64,000 bases of DNA, taken from Capitella teleta. Its lineage: Eukaryota > Annelida > Polychaeta > Capitellidae. Positions 1-20,278 of the stretch are shown here, piece by piece. The translations under genes and the position numbers were made by a program. Position 1 is the stretch's first letter; the number at the start of each line of letters is the position of its first letter. Location of the stretch: NCBI GenBank assembly GCA_000328365.1, contig KB308480.1, positions 35,586 through 99,585 on the forward strand, written 5' to 3'. The notes under the pieces were generated by a model. The model did not search any database, was not told the origin of the DNA, and was given only the letters and a program-made list of their open reading frames with translations.

Positions 1-21
1 CTGACCTTTTTACTGTTTCAG

Positions 22-3000
22 GATGAGAAACATGGTAGGTGTCCTAGAAAATCGCTTGTTAAAATAAGAAAAATAGCGAAAAAAAAAATTTTTTCGCGCC
101 TGACTGGTGGCAAAATGATTATTCTATCTATTTCCGAAAAGAAAATAAAAAAATATCCAAGGGTTTAGTCGCAGGACACGCTGATATGACGAGGCCCATT
201 GTAACAGATGGGGAACTCGGTGTTTCATCACAGCTGCTGACGTCACGCCTAGTTAGCAATATATCGCCCGCGAAATCGTTAGCGATGATATTCCTTGTGT
301 GGGTCAGGCATAGGAATCATTTTTGGTGCATCAAATAACGACTCAAAGTCAATTTTTAACCAGTTCTCCCTCCCTTTAAAGCTGCTTGCACTATGAGCTG
401 CCCCCAAAATGTGGATTACAGTTACCAGTTATTTTATATGTACCTGGGTTACTTACTAACTATGGTGAGTTACTGTTACGTACTATGTTTGGAGTACTTC
501 AATTTAAGCTCATTTTTAGGACTGATTGAAACATGATCTTTTGTTATCGTCTTCAAGTATCTTTGCTCAGAGATATCTACTAGAAGTCTGCTCAAAGTCC
601 TTCATTAATTCTCATTACGCTGTTCATTTCTTAAGGTTAACAACGTCTTTGAATATTGTTGCATTCTAAGGGATTTTTATAAAATTTCCAGAACGAAATG
701 GATCACGGAAGAGAAGGTACTGTATATTTGATTATTATTCACGTATATTTTGCCTTTAATTTTATGCACTGACAATATTTTTTCTCTGCTTTTACTTCCT
801 GTTACGGCCTTGTGAGTGCTGTATATAACCATTAATACCAAAGTAAAGAATTAGTCCTTTTGGTTTTTTATTTGCATACTGCTTATACTGTATCTGCCTG
901 TATCCTGCCTTTGCCTGTATTTGCATATTGTCTGCAGTTCTGGTTTATGTGTATTTTCAAAGGTTGTTTATCAAACTATCAATGGATGTTCACTTATTTT
1001 ATGAAGAGCTCAAATGCATCAATATTATATGTGGCTGCTTCTCTCCATACAGTGTAACCACATAACCAGGCAGTGTTCTATAGACTTTGAAATATTTTTA
1101 ATGATTGAAAAAAATATGTACAGCAGTCTTGTTAATATAAACTGATTATGTACTTAGGCGTTCATTGTATGTGTGCACCGTAATTAAATGCAGTTACTAC
1201 TCTATCACTTCTTTGATCACCTTATCACCTTCAGCCGAATCAGATGATGAATACCTTGAACCTGATCAAATTGAAAGTCAGTCAGATCTCTGACCTTGTG
1301 AACCTTAAACTGACCTCTGATCTACTTTGCAGACATGCGGCCTCCTTCGGTGTCATCCTTCGGTGTCAGCCATGGACGTCGGGTACCCCCAACCCCCCCG
1401 GGGAGAACTGTCACTCCCCCCAACCCCAGCAGAGGGGAGAAAGGGTCACGTAGGGGCAAGCCCCTGCCGCCTCCGGTCAGTCTGCTCTCTTTGGCCTAAC
1501 GTAGAATTTACCGCATGTGTTTCTTTCACAGCCAAATGCTGCATCTCAACCTCAAGTACCAAGTACTTTTTCTCCAAACAAACCAGCCACTCCGCATCGC
1601 AGAAATGTTCCCGTACTTTGTCTGAACTGTTGTTGTTCGTGTGTTCATTTTATGTTTGTCTCAGTTGCCAAACGTGCCACAGGATGAACCAGAAGAGATG
1701 TATGATGTTCCAACAGAGGTAAGTGGTGTATTCAATTAACATTGATTGTACACGTAGCAAGAAAGGGATAGATAAAATGAAAAAATTGGTTTCCCCAGTT
1801 CGTCAAGGTTGGGCAACAAACTAAAAAGTACCAAAAATCCCAGGGCATAATTTTATGAACATAGTGTAGCTCAGCTTAGGATAGCCGAACTTGAACTTTG
1901 GGTCAAACCTGTGCTTAGCAGCTAATCCAATTTCATGAACACAGTTAATCTAGATAATGGCTGACTCTTTTCTGCTGATGCAGAAGAACTACAAAAACCC
2001 AGGTTATGCTATGACAGCCTGTAATAAAATTAGATGGCTAAAATATGTCATAGAACTCTCTTAATTTGTTTTTTATTTATTCTATTTTGATACAATCTTG
2101 AAATCTCGAAGTGAAGGCGCTAGTTTTACAGTTGTCATTGTCCTGTAAGACCCTCTATTCTCGATCTAGAGCAGGGGTCAGCATCTGGCGGTCCGCAGCC
2201 CTTCAATAATAATAATAATAATAATAATTATAATAATAATAATAATAATAATTGTTTTATTGATTCTCATTACAAAAACAAAAACAAAATGTAACATGAA
2301 TAAAGTGACATAAATAGAGAATAAACTGGCGAGGAGAGAATGAACCCCTTTTTTTGCCTTAGCCATGTTTAATGAAATGTGATGAGGAACGGGATGAAGA
2401 TCTGGAGTGTGACAAATTTGAGTGGGTCATTGTAGTTATTCATTTGTGGTGTAGAAACAATTTGCCTGAGTCAAGGAAGCTTGATCAGAGGTGATTGCAC
2501 CTACATTTACTGTTCGCTCAATTGAATGTTGAACGTTTTGATATTTAACAAATTCCACAAGAATGTGACAAGATGTCACCAAGGCTGACATCCTTGGTTA
2601 CAAGGATAATCATGGGTAACTGGCTCCATTGACGCACCCGCCACATTGCAAGGGCTCTGACTCATGAAGACGCAATACTATTATTCTAGTTCCAATTGTT
2701 TTTGTTTTGATGTTTTTAAACTTTGAAATTACTAGTGAAAAAATACTATGTGCATTTAATCATTTTACAATTTGATTAAGCTACCTTTATGTTGCAGTTT
2801 TGATTTGTTTGTTCGTTTGTTTGTTTGATTTTCTTTCACCTACTATAATCCTGTATATTATTTATACAAATAAATTATTATTAAAGGAGCTAAAACCAAA
2901 ATGTATTGAGTATAACCATGTTTTTTTCTGGCACCCAAAATAGTGAACTGAGTTTTCCCTTTGGGAAGCTGCCAGTGTTTGGTATCGCCAGAAGAAGCAT

Positions 3001-6000
3001 TGCCTCTGAAATATTTACAAATCACATACCAATTGCATGCATTTAATGTCTTTGGAAAACACAACCTGTCTTCATTGTTTATGAGGTCTTGGTATTTTAA
3101 TAGCTAAAGGCAATCCCTGTCAAACTGCCCAGATTTTTTACTTTGCTGCTTGGTTTTAGACAAAATCGAGGGGAAGCATGCCTGAGGACCTCCTTGCGGT
3201 GCACGCTTCTCTGCCTTAGGCACAGCTTCAATATATTTTTCTTGACTTCAATCTTTTGGAAAAACCATGTCCTGTGAAAATCTTAGTATCAACACAGTTT
3301 AGCTAATTAATTAGCTATTATAGTTATATCATCTGGTCTGACACCTTGCCATGTGGTTTTATCATGATCGGGCCCTCCTTCCAATATGAGATGCCGACCC
3401 TTGATCTAGAGGGTCACTGGAGTGTGCTATGATTACCGGTCAGGATCTCAAATTTGTGAGAGCCATTGTTTTTCTGGGATTTATAATACTGATAAATGGA
3501 GTAATTTCAGAATCGACTCATTAAGCTAAATGCTCACAAGTCCGAATTCACAAGGGTTACTGTCAGGGACTTAGTATTTCGGTTACGGTTAACGTTAGGG
3601 CAAGGGACTTATGCTTATATAGGGAATTCAGACTTGTGAGCATTTTGGCCTATTGACCCCATCCTGAAATTTCTGTGCCTCAGAAATGCATCAAAAGAAA
3701 CTGAGATACAATTTTTTAATTCTTCATGTACCAGTATTCTCAAACAAATTGAATTCTCTTCAATTCAATTCGTTTCTTTTACAGCCAAATGCTGCATCTC
3801 AACCTCAAGTACCAAGTACTTTTTCTCCAAACAAACCAGCCACTCCGCCTCGCAGAAATGTTCCGGTACTTTGTCTGAACCTGTTGTTGTTCGTGTGTTC
3901 ATTTTATGTTTGTCTCAGTTGCCAAACGTGCCACAGGACGAACCAGAAGAGATGTACGAAGTTCCAACAGAGGTGAGTGGTGTATTTGAATACCGTTGAT
4001 AAGTAAGGGATAGATAAGATGAGACAGTCGGTTTCCTCAGCTCCAAAGCCTGTTTCAAAGTCAATATTCGCTGATTAATTTTCTACCATTTTCAGCCAGC
4101 TGTAAAACCCGCATCAAGATCAGCATCTATGCTCTCAAAGGTTGCTCCTCTCTTTTGACCTCTGTGCACTGCTGTGACCTCTTTTCGTTTGCTAGCCCTC
4201 GCTTCCTCTCCCAGACCTTCCTCAGCAGCGTGAGAGTAACATATCAGAGAGGCCGGCTGCTGTAGTGCCCCAAGAAGAAGAAGAAGAAGAAGAAGTAGCG
4301 TATGAAGAAGCTGAAAACGTACGTACAAGCACTTTATTCTCACGGCATAATGTAATCTCTCAATTAGAATGATGAAACGTATGAGGAGCTTCCCCATGAT
4401 CACGCCACCAAGGAGACTTCTCATTCACATGCCCCACTCCCTCCTCCTCTGCCAAAAATACCTGCTCAACCTAGTATGTCACTTCTAAATTTTGTTTTAC
4501 CGTCTACTCGATAATTGCAAATTTCAAAAAAGAATTTGCTTATCAAATTAAAGAAAAATTGATTATGAATTCTGAAAATCTATGCTTCAAAATTCCAGGA
4601 AATAATTTTTCAAAAGCCCCCATGCCTCCTACAACAAGTAAGTTTTGTGTGATAAATGTCTTTGTTGATGCTCATGTTAATTGCGTTAATTTACAGCGCC
4701 CTCAAAATTGACAGACAAGAACATTTTAAATCCAGGAGGAGTCAAACAGCTAGGCAAACAGGAGCTAGATTTGAACACCATCGCCCTGCGAGATCGTATA
4801 AATAAATTACGGAAACCTATTCCGGACATGACGAAGGAAGATGTGCCGGAAAAGAAAGTGACACCACTTTGGAAAAAGAAGCCTGAAATGACATCCGCAG
4901 AAAACAAGGATGTTGCAAAAGAGAATGTAGCTCAGAGCCCAAGTGGAGCTGGAGCACCTTTTGGAATTGGTTTGTTTCTTTATATATGATAGTATTAGTA
5001 TTGATTTGCATTCTCTCAAAAGCTAATTTGCTATTATTTTTCGCACATGTTGCCTTGCAACCAATATGAGTTTCCTGTGAAAATCCCATACTTTCAATCT
5101 CCTCCGCTTAAGAAGAAGCTTGCCCAGTAGGCGTTTGTTTAGCTAGTAACTTAGTGCTTAGATTAGAATGGATATTCCATTGTACACATGATATGAAAGC
5201 AGGTCCTACCTTTGATCACTTTTGTTCAGCCATTCACCATCCGACTGATCTCAGCAGAGAATTGAAATATTCTATTTTCATTTTAAGTTCTCAAAAGAGT
5301 TGTTTCGAATGGAACAAAGCCTTCTTCTCGTGAGTGGACTGTGTTATGGATTTCAGATTAATTCAAACAAATTTTACAGCTGCGCAAAACTTACCAGTTG
5401 TCAAAATGAGCCCATCACCAATTGCTCCTATTCGGGATGAGTCACAAAATGCCAACCCGCGAGGTTTGTTTGCTTTTAATTTGACCATTGAATATAGCGC
5501 CGTTCAATTCCAGAAAGACCTCCTGTTCCTAAACCTGGACCAGAAAGAGGTCAGTCTTACGAAATGTCTACCACAGAGCCCAGTTTTAGACGTTATTTTA
5601 AGACATACAGAGTGGGCCAAAAGTAGTCTATTCCACATTAATAGTCTAACTCCATGTTAAAGATTTTGATGCTTTTCAATGGCACTGCGCTTTTCCGATA
5701 AAGTGTTACAAAACAGATTGCAGTGTAAAAACCACACAGAGATAAGAGAAATAAATACTTGGTATGGTTAGTCTAACATGTTTCTATTCCAATTCCATCA
5801 ATATTTATGCTGAAATATCTCAATTAATAGTGTGCATTCATCATTCCGCGATATTTCCACTTTTGGCGGCAAACAGGGCCCCGGACCATGGATAAGCTTG
5901 TGTCTTTTAATCAATGTTTTCACACCTTGCACACACCAAAACAATCGAGAAATGCAGCAATGAGCTCTGAATCAACCCCTTTGTGCCGACATTTAATAAT

Positions 6001-9000
6001 TGTTATGTTGTGTGCATTTGTGAGACGACAGTTGATCGACTCACTTCTTTGAACGTTTGATTGACCGTTTGAGAAATTCCTAAAAAACTGATAAAAAGGA
6101 TACGTTTTTTTGCGACAGAAAACACCTTTATCAAAGCAGGCCATGGTGTTTAACATGAATTAATAATGCTTTAAATATGACGCATACTTTTATTTGAACG
6201 ATCGTGATGTTTGTAGTTGGACACATCAAAGGATGACGCCGAGATGGCAGATTTTTAACGGAAACTTTAATTTGGTCGATCAAAATCAAAGTCATAGTCG
6301 AAAATTAAGGGAAGTCCAATCAGCATTGTGATAGATCCGTCCTGAGCATCGAGTCGGATTATTAAGGGAGTCAGATTAATAAAACTCGGATTAATGAGCT
6401 AGGGTTGACAATAGTTTTTTTTTTTTTTTTAATTGATAAATTTTAGCAAATTTTAGATTTCTGTTTTTGACATGGAGTAGATAGACCACTTTTGGCCCAC
6501 TCTGTATATATTGAATGAGAACCTTTTTTTTTTCCATCTTTAAAATAAACTTCAAATTTGCCATATACATGACATTTTCAATATTCTCAACATTCTCTAC
6601 AGATCAACCTCCTGTTCCCATCGTCCCTAAAACTGTATCAGAAAGAAGTCAGTATATCTTTTCCAATATGTAAGGGATTTTGGGTTAAAGTTTCAGTTGA
6701 GCTAAAATCAATTTGGGCTTGTGAAAATTTGAACTGAATTATTATGTAATTGTGTTATTAACAACATTCTCATTGCAGGTCAACCTCCTGTTCCCAGCGT
6801 CCCTGAAACTGTATCAGAAAGAAGTCTGTATATCTTTTCCAATATGTAAGGGATTTTGGGATTAAAGTTTCAGTTGAGCTAAAATCAATTTGGGCTTATG
6901 AAAATTTGAACTGAATTATTATGTAATTGAGTTATTAACAATGTTCTCGTTGCAGGTCAACCTTCTGTTCCAAGTGTCCCTAAAACAGGAAGAGGTTAGT
7001 ACCGTATAGTCTCAGTTATAGACCCCAAAGCCATCAAGCCATGAAAATACGGCTGGCTGAAGCATCAATTCGGCGGCTAGTTGGCTAGGCCGATCTGTTT
7101 TCACGGCGGCGGCTGAGTAAAAATCACGCTCATGCCGGCTTAAAGCAAACATAATTTCTCTCTCTCAAATCCCAAACCAAGGCAAGTTAGACAACAGCAT
7201 GCACCCTTCCACAACTATTTAATAACTATTATTTTAAAACTTGTGAGGAATTAAATTGATAGTAAATAAAAATTTTAGTTTATTATGGCATGGTAGAATA
7301 ATAATACAGATATTTAGATGCAAGAACCGCATGATCGTACCTAATTATATTACAGCATCTACATCAGCATGCCTATTTTTTTGTCAACAAGGATACTCAA
7401 GGGAAAAATTATCTGTGCTATCAGAAATCAACACCAAAGAAACTTCTTTGTTGAAACCTAAAAGCATTGGGATGAATGACAAACTGAATATATATGTTTT
7501 CAGTATTCTTTTGTAACATATTCTTTTGTACAGACTTAGAAACGAAGCCTTCGAAAGTAAAAATAGAAACTATCTAGGAAAGCGATTCATGATCAACAAT
7601 TTCATTAAATCATTATACATTTCTGGCGTCATGTACTAATGACGTGATTTTTGATGTTGTTGATCTTTTTTTCCTCGGAGCCGCACGTACTTGCTCAATA
7701 GCGACGGATGTTAGTGCATGGGATATTGCGGTTGAGAGCAATTAATTTCTTATTATCCGGCCAGACATCATTCAATTTAGCGCCACTCAAACTGAAACAT
7801 TTTAGAAATTATGCTCTGTCGCCAAAACAAATCCGTATTGTATTCAACAGTCAATGACAACAGAGGGATGTCACTGTTGTTCCAAGATTGAGCAAACTCA
7901 AAACAAAACGCAGGTGTACCGAAACGGACATAATGCAGAGGAGGGGAGATGATGGATGATCAAGTGCAAAGAGTTGCATCTTAATTCCCAACAATTGCGA
8001 TTTATTGTAAACAAATTTCATACGATTTTCATGGCAGCGCATGTACATGGCAGCTAGCCGTATAGCCACGGCTGGCTGATAGCTCAGGCCTCCATGGCGG
8101 CGGCTCACAGCGGCGGCTTTGGGGTCTACTCGGTTGCAACTGTAGTGCGTAAACTGCAAAAGGTCCGTTACAACTACATGTATTTATTGATAATTATGGG
8201 GTTTTTATGGGGGAAATTTCAATTGAGCTAAAAATAATTTTTTGTGCCAGTGACATTTTTTACTTATTGCATGAGTCATAACAATGACATTCTCATTGCA
8301 GAACAGCCTCTTGTTCCCAGAGCCCCTAAAGGTGGATCAGGAAGAGGTTATACTTTTAACTTCTACAATTGGCTCAAGCATTTACATTGTACAATATATG
8401 TACACTGAAAATCTGAAATTTTAAGATTGTATAATTTGCATATTATTGTACAATGTATAACAGTTTTTCACAGCAATTTTGTTGTTTCTCTTTCAATTCT
8501 GCATCTAAATTATTACTTAAAAGTTTTCTTCCAGATTCTGTTAAAAATAATTATTAGCAGACACCATTAAATTTGAATTTAATTCTAACTAGCGCTCCAC
8601 AAAATCTTTTGAAATGGCTATGATAGAAAAATGTTGAGTTGTAAATGACTTTCTTATTTCAGAACTGCCTCCTTTACCCATCACCCCAAAAACTGTATCA
8701 GAAAGAGGTGAGTTTAATCTCTGGTTTTGTCTTTGGTAGTTACGCTAAAATCATCAGATGGCACAATTAATGAAACCTAAAAAAAATAAATGTTTCACAA
8801 TGTCTTTGGTTGCCCAAAAGTGCATCTTAAAACCTGACAAAAAAAATGATAACGATGATGAGATAAGTACTCTTTATTTGCAGTACAACCTCCATTACCC
8901 ATTACGCCCAAATCTGAGCCAGGTGAGTGAATTAACCGAAATTGATCTGGATATTTTCACTTTTAGCATCAATTTCAGTTCCACCAGTTTCACCAGTTGC

Positions 9001-9668
9001 CCAACGGAGTAAGTTTCATGACTTTTGAGCATTAAGATTAAATTTTCATTTGTGCAATTTTTCTTCATGAATCTCATAATTTTGGCAATCAATTCACGTT
9101 TACCTTTTGGTCACAGGGGGACCACTTCCTCCCGTTCCTCCTCAGCAACCAACAAATGAACCCCCGGAGAAGGTCAGTGAGCCATGAATGGGAAATAAAA
9201 AATCTCAATTTCATTCAGCAGGAGAATTTGGAAAATTTCCCGTGGTATTACAGAAACAAAGGGCGAGAAGAAGGCGATGCAATTCTGAGAGCAAAAGGCA
9301 GGGTAACGGTGTGTGGTATCTGAATGACCCCCTCTTGAGATATATCTTTCACAGGATGGAGTATTCTTGGTGCGCGATAGTCAGCGAGGGGGCAATGATA
9401 ATCCGTTCACTCTGGCTTTGTTGTTCTCGGGTCGTAATTACAACCTGCACATACGCCAGCGATCCGATAAGCGATTTGCTCTTGGCACCCCACGAGACGG
9501 CGAGAAGGTTTGTTCCATTTTAACCTATTTATGATTATTTATTTTATTTATTAACAGACGTTTGCGTCAATTAGTGAATTGATTTCTTGGCATCGCAATA
9601 ACACAATCAGATTGGAAGATAGAATTTCCAGGGAAACAGTTGGCACTGTTAAGCTAATAGATACTTGA
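22..9668 (+). CDS. SH2-domain scaffold adaptor of the SLP-76/BLNK/CLNK type, about 27 exons
   Basis: Exons that join in phase: 22-34 (ATG at 23), 692-716, 1235-1276, 1333-1475, 1532-1612, 1665-1718, 3785-3865, 3919-3972, 4096-4140, 4196-4318, 4368-4473, 4599-4637, 4697-4969, 5288-5329, 5380-5463, 5514-5549, 6603-6647, 6779-6823, 6956-6994, 8302-8346, 8663-8707, 8884-8922, 8979-9008, 9117-9172, 9219-9302, 9355-9507, 9558-9668. The sum is 1932 nt, or 643 aa. The N-terminal part is acidic or proline-rich with tyrosine motifs YLEP (about residue 19), YDVP (114), YEVP (159), YEEA and YEEL. PxxP repeats span about 402-528. The C-terminal SH2 domain (about 529-643) has the phosphotyrosine-binding Arg in FLVRDS (about 563) and the family-like strings YNLHIR and FALGT. 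Known family members couple tyrosine kinases to SH3 and SH2 partners in the cytoplasm; a similar role here is inferred. The start is uncertain: more exons (a SAM domain in SLP-76) may lie left of the window, and the exon 4096-4140 donor (GTTGCT) is weak. Confidence 0.85.
1532..1718 (+). repeat. Duplicated exon pair, copy 1
   Basis: Two exons (1532-1612, 1665-1718) and the 52-bp intron between them recur at 3785-3972 with only a few substitutions. Flanking intron sequence is also partly shared, so this was a tandem genomic duplication. Both exons are multiples of 3 and in phase 0, so the reading frame survives. The copy encodes the MYDVP tyrosine motif. Confidence 0.9.
2172..3403. mobile_element. 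hAT-type DNA transposon, non-autonomous, in an intron of the adaptor gene
   Basis: The left end CAGGGGTCAGCATCT and the inverted right end AGATGCCGACCCTTG form terminal inverted repeats. The element is flanked on both sides by the perfect 8-bp direct repeat ATCTAGAG (2164-2171 and 3404-3411), which is diagnostic for hAT insertion. No transposase reading frame is visible in 1232 bp, so it was presumably mobilised in trans. It separates the two copies of the duplicated exon pair and so inserted after, or just beside, that duplication. Confidence 0.85.
2205..2252. repeat. (AAT)n microsatellite
   Basis: About 16 AAT units with one interruption, inside the left part of the hAT element. Confidence 0.95.
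3785..3972 (+). repeat. Duplicated exon pair, copy 2
   Basis: Second copy of the exon pair at 1532-1718. The tyrosine motif here reads MYEVP instead of MYDVP, and one His codon of copy 1 is Pro (PPRR rather than PHRR). Confidence 0.9.
5608..6504. mobile_element. Tc1/mariner-like element, copy 1
   Basis: The ends CAGAGTGGGCCAAAAGTAG and its near-complement at 6486-6504 are inverted repeats, each flanked by TA, the target duplication of Tc1/mariner elements. A minus-strand stretch near 5920-6000 reads GVDSELIAAFLDCF, resembling the N-terminal helix-turn-helix of mariner transposases, with stops around it. It is a decayed, 897-bp derivative in an intron of the adaptor gene. A second, inverted relative lies at 62876-63546. 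Confidence 0.75.
6603..6955 (+). repeat. Recent tandem duplication of a microexon plus its intron
   Basis: 6603-6778 and 6779-6955 are two near-identical units of about 176 bp, each a 45-nt coding exon and its full downstream intron. They differ at roughly ten positions. The acceptor of unit 2 falls exactly at the junction, so each unit carries one exon. A third, diverged relative of the intron precedes the exon at 8302. Confidence 0.9.
7019..8128. mobile_element. Terminal-inverted-repeat element, family unassigned
   Basis: TAGACCCCAAAGCC at the left end is the exact inverse complement of GGCTTTGGGGTCTA at the right end, 1.1 kb apart, within one intron of the adaptor gene. Subterminal GGCGGC and GGCTGGCTGA motifs are repeated near both ends. 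I see no transposase and no clear target duplication, so the superfamily stays open. Confidence 0.6.
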
Positions 9669-10957
9669 GGATCTTCACGAATATATCAACACCAAATTAA
9701 ATTTTTATTAATGTGAGTTAATTGCGAATTTGCATAAATTAAATTTTAATTTTATGCAACTGCATTTATAGAAAGATCATTCCGTCGTATATCCCATTCC
9801 CTTTTACAATGTTATCATTTTATTGTTTTGATTTCATAGTTTTAACATATTTTATATTTTTTTCTAATTCAGATTTATTGCTCAAATGGATAGTATAGTT
9901 TTGTATAAAGTTTTGTTCGTTATATTCCCTAAATAATGAAGGAGCCTCTAATCAAAAGATCTCCCCACTTCTTCCAAAAGCACTTAGCCCCCTATCGCTA
10001 ACTTGTACACACAGCATTTTCTCAAATGCTCTCTGTAGAATGCCTTCTGCCGGTCAGATCACCCGTTCAGTGATGCATTCATCCAAACCAGCTTCTATTT
10101 TTCTCTGACATCAATTAAACGTATTCTTTCAATTCCAGTGTTTTTTTATGCTTTTGAGATCAAAAGAAAAAATCATGAAAATTCATCTTGAAATCATATG
10201 GACATTATTTTTTTTTTTTTTTTAAATCAGCGAATAATTTTTTTATTAATATTAACAAACACTGCAGGAAGAGAGGAAATGCGGCCAAAAGGAAACATCG
10301 CTCTTTCAGAAGAAAAAAAGAAAAAGTATTCAGATTAACAAACACAATGGGACGGGAGAATTCGAACGGTAAAGATATCTAAAATTCAAAGTATAAAAAA
10401 AATAGTGTAAAATAAGAAGATTGAAATGATCATAATTTTGAGTATTGAGGACAAATTGCACACAATGTACTAGTAAAATAACAACCAGATCTAATGGGAA
10501 ACACGAAAATGGAAAATTTGTAGAAATATCTTTGAAGATTTGCACATAAGTACAACAACCACAATAAAGCATTTTAACAACCTTATAAGTAAGCACCTTA
10601 TGCCAGGGAATGAGACTGACCTTTGACCTTGGTCCAAGGTCAGGCAAAAAGAATGGCAATCAGAATATAAATATAAATTTTTGCTAACAATAAAATTAGA
10701 TTCTGATTCTAAAAGTTACGCTGCAAGTCTATGTTTTATGTTCAACATTGAAAGCACTCAAGTGGTGTCAACCGTACATAGATACACTGGTCCCTACAGA
10801 GCATTCTTTCACACAATCTCATAATGATGAAATGCAAAGCAGATTCTAGCTTCACAATAATGCAACCTCACCATACTAATATCTATTGCATAATAATTTC
10901 TACATCCGATTGCGACCCAATACTTTCTGACGTCCCGTCAACAAAGAGAACATTTGC
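9669..10957. other. Intergenic space and 3' UTRs of two convergent genes
   Basis: AT-rich sequence between the adaptor stop codon (9668) and the ZIP13 stop codon (10958). It should hold both 3' untranslated regions. I see no further gene, RNA or clear repeat. Confidence 0.6.
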
Positions 10958-19359
<8,402 letters not shown>

Positions 19360-19757
19360 TCCCGAGTGATTAGCGCTCAGTTCACCGGGAAAGAGATGCC
19401 TGCCATCCCTCGCACGCGACTCTGTTGTTGCCAAACGAGTCAGACGGGAATTGACCTACTTCCATGCAGAGCTACTTCACAAATACGAAACAATGTAAAA
19501 GAGCTTATTTATTCCTTCAAATTTGTTTGATACACAAAAAATATTTACATAATACATATAGTTTAGTATTTTTAAAATTATAGTTTCAATAAGTAGCAAT
19601 TTATAATATCTTTTTTTAATACGAAATCCAAAAAGAAATTGCTGAAGTAGCTCTGTTGGGTTATTTTTAGAAACAAAACTTTGACAGAACTTTTGACAAT
19701 CGATAGAAAATTCGTGTTTTCGTTTGATTTGTGAGTAGCACAGGCACCAAGACCACC
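19360..19757. promoter_or_regulatory. Shared head-to-head promoter region
   Basis: About 400 bp separate the ZIP13 start codon (minus, 19359) from a CCACCATGG context at 19758 (plus) that may start the F-box gene. The arrangement implies a bidirectional promoter. No TATA box or defined element can be assigned with confidence. Confidence 0.5.
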
Positions 19758-20011
19758 ATGGATCATCTCGGACTGTTTGAAGTGACCAAAACAGCTCAAC
19801 ATATGGGCAAAGAGGGTCATCAAATCGATCGGAGGCCGAGTTTTCAAGCGGGGCCAGCGGGCATAATGCCTCTTCCCGAGCACAACATGGTGGAAAGACA
19901 TGATTTAGAATATTGTGCCTGCTGTTTCATCCCTGCATGGTGTGTTCCCTCTTTCCATATTCCAAACCCTTCTCACCCTGTCCACTCAGTTTAAAAAAAT
20001 AATTAGAAGAA

Positions 20012-20074
20012 TGCCTGGAATGCTAATCATAACGCACTTCCAGGCATCATAACGTATAATAGTGCGTTATGATT
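20012..20074. repeat. Two overlapping inverted repeats built on the AATCATAACGCACT motif
   Basis: AATCATAACGCACT (20025-20038) and AGTGCGTTATGATT (20061-20074) are perfect 14-nt inverse complements with a 22-nt spacer. A second perfect pair, TGCCTGGAA (20012-20020) and TTCCAGGCA (20038-20046), overlaps the first. The two hairpins cannot form together. They lie just upstream of the F-box exon. Confidence 0.8.
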
Positions 20075-20278
20075 TACCTCTTATCAAAAACGTTAACCTC
20101 CTTACCTCTTCAATTGTTCCCTCCGACCTTTTACAGATAATCGAAAATAAATTTTTATACTAAGCCTTCGCGCAACTTCAGAAATGCTTTCCAATTCATA
20201 ATTTCTCTTACTTTCATTTTCTCCACTGCAATAAATTCAACAACTTCATCACGCATTCTTATGATTTTAATTCTGTAG

